Part shown: piece by piece, positions 46,412-55,748 of the stretch | Numbering within the stretch: the stretch's first letter is position 1 | Layout of the letters: each line of letters starts with the position of its first letter | From: Salinicola corii | GTDB lineage: Bacteria > Pseudomonadota > Gammaproteobacteria > Pseudomonadales > Halomonadaceae | Reading direction: 5' to 3' | Length of the DNA stretch: 64,000 bases | Assembly: GCF_008298015.1 (NCBI RefSeq) | Contig: NZ_VTPX01000013.1 | Location: 1-64,000 of the forward strand | Made by a program: the position numbers and the translations under genes | The notes under the pieces: model-generated | Told to the model about the DNA's origin: nothing | Database searches by the model: none | What the model saw: the letters and a program-made list of their open reading frames with translations, nothing else

Positions 46412-49400
46412 TCAAGATTCGTCGTCCCCGGATAGCTTCGCCGCACGGCTTGCCTGCAGCGTGCGCGTCATCAAGGCGCGCAGGGCGGCCGGGCGGACTG
46501 GCTTGAGCAGGATCTGGTAGCCGCCACGCTTGATCTCCTCGGCGACCTCCTCGGTGCGGTCGGCGGTGATGACGATGCCGGGAACCGCCTGTTCGCAGAG
46601 CTCCTCCAGTGCCTCCAGCGCCATCATGCCGGTGACTTCGTTGTCGAGATGGTAATCCGCCAGGATCGCGTCCGGGTCGCCCCCCATGTTGCGGATTGCC
46701 GATTTGGCGCCGCCGATCGACGTGGCGGTGTAGACCTCGCACTCCCAGCCCTCGAGCATTGCTTTCATCCCCTCAAGAATCAGTCGCTCGTTGTCGATGC
46801 AAAGAATGCGGGTGCCCGCAAGCTTGTTGCTGACCCGCTTGGTGGATGCTACCTCTTCCGGCTTGACGGCGCCTCGGCGGTCGGCGACCAGCGGCACGGA
46901 GACCGAGAACACCGTGCCTGCGCCCACCCATGAACGCACGCGGATCGGATGCTCGAGGACCCGGCTCATGCGTTCGGCGATCGACAGGCCCAGGCCCAGA
47001 CCGCGTTCGCTCTCCTTGTGGCGCGACGCCTGGTCGAGGCGCCGGAACTCCTGGAAGATTTCGCTCAGCTTGGACTCCGGGATGCCGGGGCCGGTATCCC
47101 ACACTTCGATCGCCACGCGATCGCCGCGGCGCCGGCAGCCCAGCAGAACGCGGCCATGCTGGGTATAGCGCAGCGCGTTGGAAAGGAAGTTCTGCACGAT
47201 GCGACGTAGCATCTGGGCGTCGCTGTCGACCCAGCGGTCGGTCGTGACCATGTCCAGATCGAGGCCGCGATCGTCTGCCATGACTTCGAATTCCGCGCGT
47301 AGCGGCTGCAGGATATCGGCCAGCGGAAACTGGCTGCGGCGCGGGGTGAGTGCGCCCGCATCGAGCTTGGAGATGTCGAGCAGCGTGCCCAGCAACTCCT
47401 CGGCGGCCTGCAGGGAGTTGTCGATGTGGCCTATGGTGCGCCCGTGGTCGGCGTCCACGATCTGCTGGCCGAGTGCGGAGGTGAAGAGTCGCGCGGCGTT
47501 CAGCGGCTGCAGCAGGTCGTGACTGGCTGCGGCGAGGAAGCGGGTCTTGGAGGCATTGGCATCCTCGGCGGTCTGCTTGGCCTGGCGTAGCGCCTGCTCG
47601 GCCTCGGCACGGACCCGGTTCTCCTGGCGTAGCGCCGCGTTGGCCTCGGACAGCGCCTGGGTGCGCTCGCGCACTCGCTCCTCCAGGTTTTCGTTGGTCT
47701 CGCGCAGGGCGATCTCGGCCAGCCGGCGTTCGGTGATGTCCTGGTAGAGGGCGAAGAAGCCGAGAATTCGCCCGCCTTCGCCGAAATGGGGGGTATAGGT
47801 CACCAGCATGTAGCGGACGCCACCGTCGCCATCGTCGAGCGAGATCTCGAAGGTGACCCGCTCGCCGCGCAATGCTCGCCGCATCCAGGGTGTTCGCTGG
47901 CGCGCCGTCTGCGGCGGCAGCACGTTCTCCGCCCGCTCCCCGATCACCGCGTTGCGATCGATCCCCATGGCCGCTTCGTAGGCGCGGTTGGTGAAGAGAT
48001 AGCGGCACTCTTTGTCGAAGTAGGCTATCAGCGCCGGCACGTTGTCGGTGTAGATGCGAATGTTGCTCTCGGAGCGAATCAGCGCTTCCTCGGTACGCTT
48101 CTGCTGGGTGATGTCCTGATAGGTGTAGACGAACCCGCCGCCCGGCATCGGGTTGCCCAGTACCTCCAGCACCGAACCGTCGGGGCGGTAGCGTTCGTAG
48201 CGATGGGGCTGGCCGCTGCGGATGTTCTCGATCAGCTGTTCGACGTGTTCCTCCGGATCTCCCGGGCCGTATTCGCCGTTGTGGGCGTTGTAACGGAACA
48301 CCTTCTCCATTGGCGTGCCGACCCGGATCAGGTTGTCCGGGAAACGGAAGATCTCCAGATAGCGCTGGTTCCACACCACCAGATTGAGATTCTGGTCGAC
48401 CACCCCGATGCCCTGGTTGATGTTCTCGATGGTCGCCTGCAGCAGGGCGCGATTGAACTCCAGTACCTGCGAGGCTTCGTCGACGATCGATATGACATCC
48501 GAAATCCCGATACCGCGGCCCTGGAGCGCTGAGTTGACCACGATTCGCGATGACGATGCACCGAGCACTGACGCCAGCAGGCGCTCGGTGAACTGAATGA
48601 CGTCGATCGAAGCCCGGGTGTTGTTATCCACCGGTTTGGCGTTACGCCGGGCGTAGTCGTCGAAGGCCCGCTCGACCTGCGACTTGCCCAGGAACCGTTC
48701 GCACAGCACCTTGAGGTCGCCCATGGTGGTCGCCCCGGTCCAGGGGCGGTTGACCGTAGTCTGTCGAGTCTCGATGCTGTCGACGAACAGCGAGGCCTGG
48801 ATACGCTCGACGACCCGCTGTGGGGTCAACTGCGAGATGAAGATATAGAAGAACAGATTGAAGCCCAGCGACAGCATAGCGCCGTGGGCGAAGCTGTCGG
48901 TGACGTTGAGGCCGAACAGGTGCAGCGGTGATAGCCACTCCAGTCTCAGCGGGCCGCCCACCAGCCAGGCTTCCGGTAGCAGATTGGCCTGGATCAGCGC
49001 CGGCATCAACAGCGTGTAGGCCCAGATCGCGAAACCGACGTTGAGTCCGGTCACCACGCCCAGGCGATTGCCGCGCTTCCAGTAGAGTCCGCCCAGCACC
49101 GCTGGCGCGAACTGCGCGATGGCGGCGAGGGAGAGCAGGCCGGTGGCGGCGAGCGAGCTGTATTCGGCGACCAACTGATAAAAGAGATAGGCCAGGGCGA
49201 GAATGACGACGATGGTGAGTCGTCGGGCGCGCAGTACCAGACGGCCGTAGTCGCGAGGCTTCTTTTCGAACCAGCGCAGCCGGAACAGCGCCGGCAGCAG
49301 GATCTCGTTGGAGATCATGATGGCGTTGGAGACGACTGCCATGATCACCATGCCGGTCGCCGCCGAGAGGCCGCCGACGAAGGTCATCATCGCCAGCCAC

Positions 49401-50380
49401 GGCTGGTCTGCGACGATCGGTAGCGCGAGTACGTAGCTGTCCGGGGCCAGATCTTCGCCGGCGAACAGCGAGAGTCCCGCCGCGGCCAGCGGCAGCACGA
49501 AGAAGCCGATGGCGATTAGGTAGATCGGGAACAGCCAGCGCGCCCGCTTGGCATCGTCGGTATGGGTGTTCTCGACCACCGTGATGTGAAATTGACGAGG
49601 CAGACAGAAGACCGCCAGCATCGCCAGCAATGTCTGAGTCCAGAAGCTGGTGTCGAAGTTCTGCTCGGTAAGCTGCTGCTGCAATTTCAGGTAGGTGTCG
49701 GCACGCGTCAGCAGTTCGCCGAGGCCATCGAACATGCCCCAGGTGACATAGGCGCCCAGGACCAGAAAGACCAGCAGCTTGACGACCGACTCGAAGGCGA
49801 TGGCTTGGATCAGCCCTTCATGGTGCTCGGTGGCGTTGGTATCCCGGGTGCCGAAGAGAATCGCGAACGCCGCCATGAAAATGGTGATGTAGAAGGCCGT
49901 GTCGTCAACGATCGGTGCTTTCACTGCGTGGCCGTCGCTGGTCATGACCCGGAACGCGGTGGAAACCGCCTTCAGCTGCAACGCGATGTACGGCAGCGTG
50001 CCGATCAGCGCGATCAGGCTGGCGAACGCCGCCAGTGACTGCGATTTGCCGTAGCGGGACGCGATGAAGTCGGCGATCGAGGTCACGTTCTGTCGCTTGG
50101 CGACGCGGATCATCTTGGTGATCACTGGCCAGAACAGCAGGAAGGCGAGCACGGGGCCGACGAAAATGCTGGCGAACGACCAGCCTGAGGTCGCAGCCTG
50201 ACCCACGCTGCCGTAGAAGGTCCAGGAGGTGCAGTAGACCGCCAGCGCCAGGCTGTAGACGATCGGCCGACGGCTCGCCGGGCCATGTCGTCTGGCATGG
50301 CGATCCCCTCGCCAGGCAATCGCGAACAGCGTGGCCACGTAGAGCAGTGCCACGATGATCAACAATCCGCCTTCAAACAT
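46412..50380 (-). CDS. Hybrid sensor kinase with N-terminal sodium:solute symporter domain
   Basis: 1322 aa. Residues about 1-520 form a sodium/solute-symporter-like membrane domain (CTSWTFYGSVGQAATSGWSF, then SIADFIASRYGKS and LPRQFHITVVEN, as in CbrA-type kinases). Next come a linker, two PAS domains (about 640-890), a coiled coil, HisKA with phospho-His954 (AAASHDLLQPLNAARL), HATPase (NFLSNALRYT, DTGPGIP, GLGLGLSIAERM) and a C-terminal receiver with Asp1242 (AILADYHLD). It likely couples uptake or sensing of a small nutrient to phosphotransfer; the output regulator is not in the window. ATG 50380 follows AAGGGAGAG; an in-frame upstream start is less good. It is near a DUF4212/SSS transporter and a DUF294 gene, the usual neighbours. 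Confidence 0.9.
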   Translation of the reverse strand: MFEGGLLIIVALLYVATLFAIAWRGDRHARRHGPASRRPIVYSLALAVYCTSWTFYGSVGQAATSGWSFASIFVGPVLAFLLFWPVITKMIRVAKRQNVTSIADFIASRYGKSQSLAAFASLIALIGTLPYIALQLKAVSTAFRVMTSDGHAVKAPIVDDTAFYITIFMAAFAILFGTRDTNATEHHEGLIQAIAFESVVKLLVFLVLGAYVTWGMFDGLGELLTRADTYLKLQQQLTEQNFDTSFWTQTLLAMLAVFCLPRQFHITVVENTHTDDAKRARWLFPIYLIAIGFFVLPLAAAGLSLFAGEDLAPDSYVLALPIVADQPWLAMMTFVGGLSAATGMVIMAVVSNAIMISNEILLPALFRLRWFEKKPRDYGRLVLRARRLTIVVILALAYLFYQLVAEYSSLAATGLLSLAAIAQFAPAVLGGLYWKRGNRLGVVTGLNVGFAIWAYTLLMPALIQANLLPEAWLVGGPLRLEWLSPLHLFGLNVTDSFAHGAMLSLGFNLFFYIFISQLTPQRVVERIQASLFVDSIETRQTTVNRPWTGATTMGDLKVLCERFLGKSQVERAFDDYARRNAKPVDNNTRASIDVIQFTERLLASVLGASSSRIVVNSALQGRGIGISDVISIVDEASQVLEFNRALLQATIENINQGIGVVDQNLNLVVWNQRYLEIFRFPDNLIRVGTPMEKVFRYNAHNGEYGPGDPEEHVEQLIENIRSGQPHRYERYRPDGSVLEVLGNPMPGGGFVYTYQDITQQKRTEEALIRSESNIRIYTDNVPALIAYFDKECRYLFTNRAYEAAMGIDRNAVIGERAENVLPPQTARQRTPWMRRALRGERVTFEISLDDGDGGVRYMLVTYTPHFGEGGRILGFFALYQDITERRLAEIALRETNENLEERVRERTQALSEANAALRQENRVRAEAEQALRQAKQTAEDANASKTRFLAAASHDLLQPLNAARLFTSALGQQIVDADHGRTIGHIDNSLQAAEELLGTLLDISKLDAGALTPRRSQFPLADILQPLRAEFEVMADDRGLDLDMVTTDRWVDSDAQMLRRIVQNFLSNALRYTQHGRVLLGCRRRGDRVAIEVWDTGPGIPESKLSEIFQEFRRLDQASRHKESERGLGLGLSIAERMSRVLEHPIRVRSWVGAGTVFSVSVPLVADRRGAVKPEEVASTKRVSNKLAGTRILCIDNERLILEGMKAMLEGWECEVYTATSIGGAKSAIRNMGGDPDAILADYHLDNEVTGMMALEALEELCEQAVPGIVITADRTEEVAEEIKRGGYQILLKPVRPAALRALMTRTLQASRAAKLSGDDES

Positions 50381-50482
50381 GAACTCTCTCCCTTGGTCTG
50401 CGGCCATTCTAGGGCAACCTCGGCCCGGCGGGCAGCCACGACCCCGCGCGCCGTGGCAGTGCTGCAGCGTGTTCGTGTTACA

Positions 50483-50998
50483 TCAGCGCTTGAAGCATAC
50501 CGTCTCGAGTTGCGGGTCGTCGTCCGCAAGGCGACGCAGACGGTCGATATCGGGCCGGCGGCTATCGCCGACGAGCGGAACCCGCTCGCGGGTACTGCAG
50601 TTGACCAGGTACGCCTGATGGGTCAGCACGTCGCGATACTGCATTTCGAAACGATAGAGAACGAACTCGACGAGGCGCTCGCCGTCGGCTCGTGATGTCA
50701 CCAGCTTGTCGCGATCCACCACGCTGAACGCCGTGGTCAGCGGATAGAGATAGGTCCACGGGCGCCACACCATCCGGCCCTTCTCGGTCGATACCACCGC
50801 CGCCGACTCGGGCAACTGCTGGCGCTTGGATTCATACCAGCCGTACTCGTAGCTGATCTGGTAGGTCAGCAGGCCCAGTCCCGCGCAGGCGGGAATGATC
50901 CAGCGAGGCAGGCGCCCACCGCTGAGAGAACGCAACAACAGCGCTATGCCGGCGGCGCCCACGCCAGCCGAGGCCGCCGCGACCAAATGCCATATCAT
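50483..50998 (-). CDS. Conserved membrane protein of unknown function
   Basis: 171 aa. Two hydrophobic helices in the first 50 residues (LVAAASAGVGAAGIALLL and WIIPACAGLGLLTYQISY) are followed by a soluble region of about 120 residues with PWTYLYPLTTAFSVVDRDKL and a C-terminus holding two cysteines. No family recognised with confidence. It lies between the symporter-kinase and the SSS transporter genes on the same strand, with a strong terminator on its 5' side, so it is separately transcribed from the transporter. Confidence 0.7.
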   Translation of the reverse strand: MIWHLVAAASAGVGAAGIALLLRSLSGGRLPRWIIPACAGLGLLTYQISYEYGWYESKRQQLPESAAVVSTEKGRMVWRPWTYLYPLTTAFSVVDRDKLVTSRADGERLVEFVLYRFEMQYRDVLTHQAYLVNCSTRERVPLVGDSRRPDIDRLRRLADDDPQLETVCFKR

Positions 50999-51017
50999 GG
51001 TGATTCCTTGCGCAAAG

Positions 51018-51046
51018 AATCGGGCTTCCCGCTGGGAAGCCCGATT
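51018..51046 (-). terminator. Terminator after the SSS symporter gene
   Basis: AATCGGGCTTCCC (51018-51030), GCT loop and GGGAAGCCCGATT (51034-51046) form a perfect 13-bp stem; CTTT follows on the minus strand. It ends the DUF4212-symporter operon, 45 bp past the stop. Confidence 0.8.
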
Positions 51047-51090
51047 CGATTGAAACCCGTCAACCTGGTTGATCAGGATGGCATTGTCGC

Positions 51091-52872
51091 CTAGTGATCG
51101 ATCGCGACACCAGCCCCCTTGGGGTAGCGTACGCTTTCCACCAGGTCCTGGATCTCCTGCGGCGGCTCCTCGGTGACGCTGGACACCATGTAGGCCACGG
51201 CGAAGTTGAGGATCGCGCCTACGGCGCCGATGGATAGCGGCGAAATGCCCAGCACCCAGTTGGCTTCGGTGTCCGGCAGGTTGTTGGTATCGGGAATGAA
51301 GAACCAGCCCTTGTAGACGAAGATGTATACCAGGGTGAAGATCAGGCCCGAGAGCATGCCGGCGATTGCCCCCTTGTTGTTGATGCGCTTGGAGAAGATT
51401 CCCATCATTAGCGCGGGGAACAGCGAGGCGGCGGCGATACCGAAGGCCAGTGCCACGACCTGGGCGGCGAACCCGGGAGGATTGACGCCGAGATAGGTCG
51501 CGACCACGATCGCCACGGACATCGAGATACGCGCTGCCCGCAGTTCGCCCTTCTCGGTGATCTTCGGATTGATCGCCCCCTTGATCAGGTCATGACTGAT
51601 CGCCGAAGAGATCGCCAGCAACAGGCCTGCCGCGGTGGATAGCGCTGCAGCCAGGCCCCCCGCCGCGATCAGGCCGACCACCCAGCCGGGCAGGTTGGCG
51701 ATTTCGGGGTTGGCCAGCACCAGGATGTCGTTGCTGACCTCCAGTTCGTTGCCCTGCCAGCCGCGGTCGGAGAAGTCGGCGGCGTCGTTGTAGAGCTGGA
51801 TCCTGCCGTCGTCGTTCTTGTCGTCGAAGGAGATCAGCCCGGTCTCCTCCCAGGTGCGAATCCAGTCAGGACGGTCTGCATAGGCGATGGGATTGGCGGC
51901 GGCATCCTCGTAGTTCTCGACCTGGGCGGCCATGTCCGGGTAGATGGTGGTCACCAGGTTGAGGCGGGCCATCGAGGCCACGGCCGGCGCCGTCAGGTAG
52001 AGCAGGCCGATGAACACCAGTGCCCAGCCGGCGGACCAGCGCGCGTCGGCGACCTTGGGCACGGTGAAGAAGCGCATGATCACGTGCGGCAGCCCAGCAG
52101 TACCGATCATCAGCGATAGCGTGAACAGCACCATGTTCAGCTTGTTGTCGACCATCGCCGTGTATTCATTGAAACCCAGCGCGGTAACGACCTCGTTGAG
52201 CTTGGCCAATAGCGGCTCGCCGGAGGCGCTGTGATCGGAGAACAGGCCGAGCGGCGGTATCGGGTTGTCGGTCAACTCAAGCGAGATGAATACCGCCGGA
52301 ATGGTGTAGGCGACGATCAGCACGATGTACTGAGCCACCTGGGTGTAGGTGATGCCCTTCATTCCCCCCAGGACCGAATAGAAGAACACGACGATGGCGG
52401 CGATGATGAGGCCGGTGGTCGCGTCGACCTCCAGGAAGCGCGAGAAGGCCACCCCGGCACCGGCCATCTGACCAATGACGTAGGTGAGCGAGGCCACGAT
52501 CAGGCAGATCACCGCGACCATGCGCGCCGACTTGCTGTAAAAACGGTCGCCGATAAATTCAGGGACGGTGAACTTGCCGAACTTGCGCAGGTAGGGGGCC
52601 AACAGCAGGGCCAGCAGGACATAGCCACCGGTCCAGCCCATTAGAAAGGTGGAGGCGCCATAACCTGCCGAGGCGATGATTCCCGCCATGGAAATGAACG
52701 AGGCGGCGGACATCCAGTCAGCGCCGATCGCCATACCGTTGGTGATCGGGTGGACACCGCCGCCAGCGACGTAGAAGTCCCTGGTCGAACCGGCCTTGGC
52801 CCAGATCGCAATGCCGATGTAGATGGCAAAAGAGCCGCCGACGAAGAGAACGTTGATTGCAAATTGACTCAT
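51091..52872 (-). CDS. Sodium:solute symporter, acetate/organic acid type (VC_2705 group)
   Basis: 593 aa with about 13 hydrophobic helices, SSS family. The N-terminal YVAGGGVHPITNGMAIGADWMSAASFISMAG is typical of the ActP-like group; GTAGLPHVIMRFFTVP and LALVLANPEIANLPGW-like segments follow, and AALSTAAGLLLAISSAISHD is the sodium-site helix. A hydrophilic insert of about 80 residues (YPDMAAQVENYEDAAANPIA to DRGWQGNELEVSNDI) separates helices, a mark of the group that pairs with DUF4212. The probable substrate is acetate or a similar monocarboxylate, by family precedent. It is cotranscribed with the DUF4212 gene 6 bp away. Confidence 0.88.
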   Translation of the reverse strand: MSQFAINVLFVGGSFAIYIGIAIWAKAGSTRDFYVAGGGVHPITNGMAIGADWMSAASFISMAGIIASAGYGASTFLMGWTGGYVLLALLLAPYLRKFGKFTVPEFIGDRFYSKSARMVAVICLIVASLTYVIGQMAGAGVAFSRFLEVDATTGLIIAAIVVFFYSVLGGMKGITYTQVAQYIVLIVAYTIPAVFISLELTDNPIPPLGLFSDHSASGEPLLAKLNEVVTALGFNEYTAMVDNKLNMVLFTLSLMIGTAGLPHVIMRFFTVPKVADARWSAGWALVFIGLLYLTAPAVASMARLNLVTTIYPDMAAQVENYEDAAANPIAYADRPDWIRTWEETGLISFDDKNDDGRIQLYNDAADFSDRGWQGNELEVSNDILVLANPEIANLPGWVVGLIAAGGLAAALSTAAGLLLAISSAISHDLIKGAINPKITEKGELRAARISMSVAIVVATYLGVNPPGFAAQVVALAFGIAAASLFPALMMGIFSKRINNKGAIAGMLSGLIFTLVYIFVYKGWFFIPDTNNLPDTEANWVLGISPLSIGAVGAILNFAVAYMVSSVTEEPPQEIQDLVESVRYPKGAGVAIDH

Positions 52873-52878
52873 GCCGGC

Positions 52879-53139
52879 TTACTCCCCGAGACCGAATTTT
52901 TTGTCCAGCCGGTTCATCTTCCAGGCATAGAAGAAGATCAAGCCGATGAAGGCCAGGATGGAACCCTGTTGCGCGAACCAGAAACCCAGGTCGGTACCGC
53001 CGACCGGTATGCCGGCGAGCAAGGGGCGTAACAGGATGGCGCAGCCATAGGAGACCAGCGCCCAGACGATCAGGCAGCCGGTTATCAGGCGAAGATTCGC
53101 CTTCCAATAGGCAGCAGCTTTGGATTTGTCATCTGCCAT
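52879..53139 (-). CDS. DUF4212 small membrane subunit
   Basis: 86 aa with two helices: AYWKANLRLITGCLIVWALV and QQGSILAFIGLIFFYAWKMN. The WKANLRLI start, FWFAQQGS and the end NRLDKKFGL are diagnostic for DUF4212, which regularly precedes SSS symporters of the group found next door. ATG 53139 has GGAG about 10 nt upstream; an in-frame upstream start is not supported. First gene of the two-gene leftward transporter operon. Confidence 0.9.
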   Translation of the reverse strand: MADDKSKAAAYWKANLRLITGCLIVWALVSYGCAILLRPLLAGIPVGGTDLGFWFAQQGSILAFIGLIFFYAWKMNRLDKKFGLGE

Positions 53140-53920
53140 ATTATCGTGCTCCGCGTTATTGAGGGTGAGAAGTGGCTCTTCGTTTATGTGTATTCGGCAA
53201 AACAATCGCTCATCTACAAACCACATTTATCCTGAGTGATTCACCTGTGTATGAATTTTGCGCTGGAAGGGTCGCCCGATCGGCGCTTTTCGATCACACG
53301 TCGTATAGCGACTAAAGTTGCACTTTGTTTGAACTATTGGTCTTTGGCGAGATGCATTCCCGGCATGTGATTGCCCTGAATCCTTGATAGCAATATTGGT
53401 TAATGAAAACAAGATGTTGAATACCCTACCTTAGTATCGGAAAAGCGGCAGTTGTCATTCGTGTATGGTTAGCCAGTTAAATATGAGTCAGGGGTGGAAC
53501 CGAGACGCATGCTGGTATCCAGGAACGAAAGTCTGTGTGTGAGTGTAATAATGGTATCGAGTCTGGGCGGCAGTTATAGATCGATGGTTTGCGTCTTTGT
53601 AATTTCACGAATCATGACCGTAAAACTCAATAGTCGTTGTCATCAAGTTGACTTGGGACCAAAAATCGGTCGCGATATGAAGATTACCGGAATAGAGTGA
53701 TGCCAAAGGCCATTGATAGTGAATTTTTTCCTAGACTTCGACTTCATGGCGCCTTTTTGCAGGGGGAAATTAACTTGGCCGAGACGACAGTACGAGCGGA
53801 CTGTCGCGAGGCACCCCGGCCTGGCCGGCTAAGCCTCGAGTCGTGCCTTCACCATCACTCGGGGTGTTCGCCGCAAGGTATCCGACGATGGTGCGGCGCC
53901 GTTGCGACGGGGACCGCCTG
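53140..53920. other. Long AT-richer divergent intergenic region
   Basis: 781 bases between the leftward DUF4212 gene and the rightward DUF294 gene. Base composition is distinctly lower in GC than the genes on both sides, especially 53330-53720. Short open frames at 53494-53700 and 53697-53921 look non-coding: no ribosome binding site, no family features. The region must hold both divergent promoters; I could not fix -10/-35 pairs with confidence. Confidence 0.5.
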
Positions 53921-55738
53921 ATGGTCGACATCGATCTTTCTCAGTTGCCTTTTACGCTGCTCGACGACATTGGGCGTGAGCGTGTGCTGCGTGGCGTCGA
54001 TCTGATCTATTTCGATAGCGACGCGGTCATCCTCGAAGCCGGCCAGCCAGGCGAGTTCGTCTACATCATTCACAAGGGCGAAGTCGCAGAGTTCGATCCT
54101 CACGCGCCGATTAGCCAGTCGCGCATCGCCCACTACACGGCAGGCGACCTGTTCGGGGCCATCAGCATCCTCGACGGCAGCAGCCGTTATCGCTTCAAGG
54201 TGGAGCAGGAGAGTCTCTGCTATGTGATACCCAGGGCGTTGTTCCTGCGCCTCTGCGACGATTATTCGACTTTCGCCGAATTCTTCCGTCGCGGGCTGGC
54301 GCAAAAGACCCGACTACTGGCCGAGCGCCGCATCGAAAGTGGCGTGAACATGGCGGGCTTTATGCTCGCACGGGTCAGCGAATGCATGCGGGCGCCGTTG
54401 ATCGTCGACGCGGCCACCACTATCGCCGCGGCCGTCTCCCGGCTCAACGAGAGCCATGCCGATAGTCTGCTGGTCGGCAAGGGCGGTCGCTTCGGCGTGG
54501 TGACCAAAACCGATCTGCTCAATGCCTTGGTCATGGAAGGCGCGACGCAGGCGCGACCTGTCATCGCCATCGCTCACTTCGAGCTGGTTTCCACCGGTCC
54601 CGATCAGTATCTGTTCGAAGCGCTGGTACAGATGACCCGACATCAAGTGGCCAGGGTGGTGGTGGTCGAACGGGATCGGCTGGTCGGCGTGGTCGAGTTG
54701 ACCGACGTGCTCAGCTATTTCTCGAGCCGCTCCTACATGGTAGGCCTAGAGCTCGAACAGGCCGACACTCTCGAGGCACTGGCTCGTGCCAGCGCGCGGC
54801 TGCCGGCGCTGGTCCAGGGAATGATGACCCAGGGGATCAAGCTCCGCTTCGTCATGGATCTGCTCGCGGCTCTCAACGGTCGTATCGTAGACAAGGCTTT
54901 CCAGTTTCTTGTCGCTCCCCGCTGCCGCGCCCAGAGTTGTCTACTGGTCATGGGTAGCGAAGGCCGTGGTGAGCAGATACTCAAGACCGATCAGGACAAC
55001 GCCCTGATCGTCGCCGACGATAGCGATTGGCCCGATCGCGCGATCGTCATGCAGAGATTCACCGAAACGCTCCATACGCTGGGCTATCCGCTTTGCCCGG
55101 GCAATATCATGGTTTCGAACCCTGCCTGGGTCGACAACGAGAGCGGTTGGCGGCGGAAGATTACACGCTGGGCCGAACGTCGCGACGGCGCGTCGTTGAT
55201 GAACCTCGCGATCATGCTGGATGCTCGCGGTGTGGCCGGCGATACCCGTCTGCTGGAGCGCCTGCGCGAGCATCTCTTCGCCAACTGCTCTCGAGACGAA
55301 CTGCTGCTTTCCTACCTGGCTAGGGCTGCACTGCATTTCGCCGCACCGTTGACTCTGTTCGGCACGCTCAGGAAGCCCAGGCACGGTATCGACATCAAGA
55401 AGGGCGGCATCTTCCCGATCGTGCACGGGGTGCGCACCTTGGCTCTGGAGTGTCGTATCGGCGAGACATCGACGTCGGCCCGGCTGGAGGTACTCGTCGA
55501 ACAGGGGCGGCTGGAATCGGAGTTTGCCGCGGATCTCGGCGAGGCGCTGGCGCTATTCATCGAATTGCGGCTCAAGCAACAACTGACCCACCTCGACGGA
55601 CGGCAGAACAGCGAAGAGCCCAACCTGGTCGTGGTTCAGAATCTGTCCTCGCTGGAGCGCGACCTGCTGCGCCAGGCGCTGCATATCGTCAAGGATTTCC
55701 AGCAACGTCTGACGCACCGGTTTCATCTCGAATACTGA
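53921..55738 (+). CDS. cNMP-binding / CBS / DUF294 nucleotidyltransferase protein
   Basis: 605 aa, cytoplasmic. Domains: a cyclic-nucleotide-binding fold (about 25-140; EFVYIIHKGEVAEF, GDLFGAISILDG), two CBS repeats (about 155-275; VTKTDLLNALV, GVVELTDVLSYF), a DUF294 nucleotidyltransferase domain (about 300-440; LVMGSEGRGEQILKTDQDNAL holds the GS..R..Q..TDQD active site as in GlnD/GlnE-like enzymes) and a DUF294 C-terminal domain. It may modify a partner protein in response to adenylates. The preferred ATG is 53921; ATG 53888 has an AAGGT site and is nearly as good. It is followed 10 bp later by an exonuclease gene and faces the DUF4212-SSS operon, a recurrent gene set. Confidence 0.88.
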   Translation: MVDIDLSQLPFTLLDDIGRERVLRGVDLIYFDSDAVILEAGQPGEFVYIIHKGEVAEFDPHAPISQSRIAHYTAGDLFGAISILDGSSRYRFKVEQESLCYVIPRALFLRLCDDYSTFAEFFRRGLAQKTRLLAERRIESGVNMAGFMLARVSECMRAPLIVDAATTIAAAVSRLNESHADSLLVGKGGRFGVVTKTDLLNALVMEGATQARPVIAIAHFELVSTGPDQYLFEALVQMTRHQVARVVVVERDRLVGVVELTDVLSYFSSRSYMVGLELEQADTLEALARASARLPALVQGMMTQGIKLRFVMDLLAALNGRIVDKAFQFLVAPRCRAQSCLLVMGSEGRGEQILKTDQDNALIVADDSDWPDRAIVMQRFTETLHTLGYPLCPGNIMVSNPAWVDNESGWRRKITRWAERRDGASLMNLAIMLDARGVAGDTRLLERLREHLFANCSRDELLLSYLARAALHFAAPLTLFGTLRKPRHGIDIKKGGIFPIVHGVRTLALECRIGETSTSARLEVLVEQGRLESEFAADLGEALALFIELRLKQQLTHLDGRQNSEEPNLVVVQNLSSLERDLLRQALHIVKDFQQRLTHRFHLEY

Positions 55739-55748
55739 CGAGGCCGCG

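Noticed and set aside
53494-53921. Two short plus-strand frames in the gap before the DUF294 gene
   Set aside because: AT-rich, no ribosome binding site, no recognisable domains.
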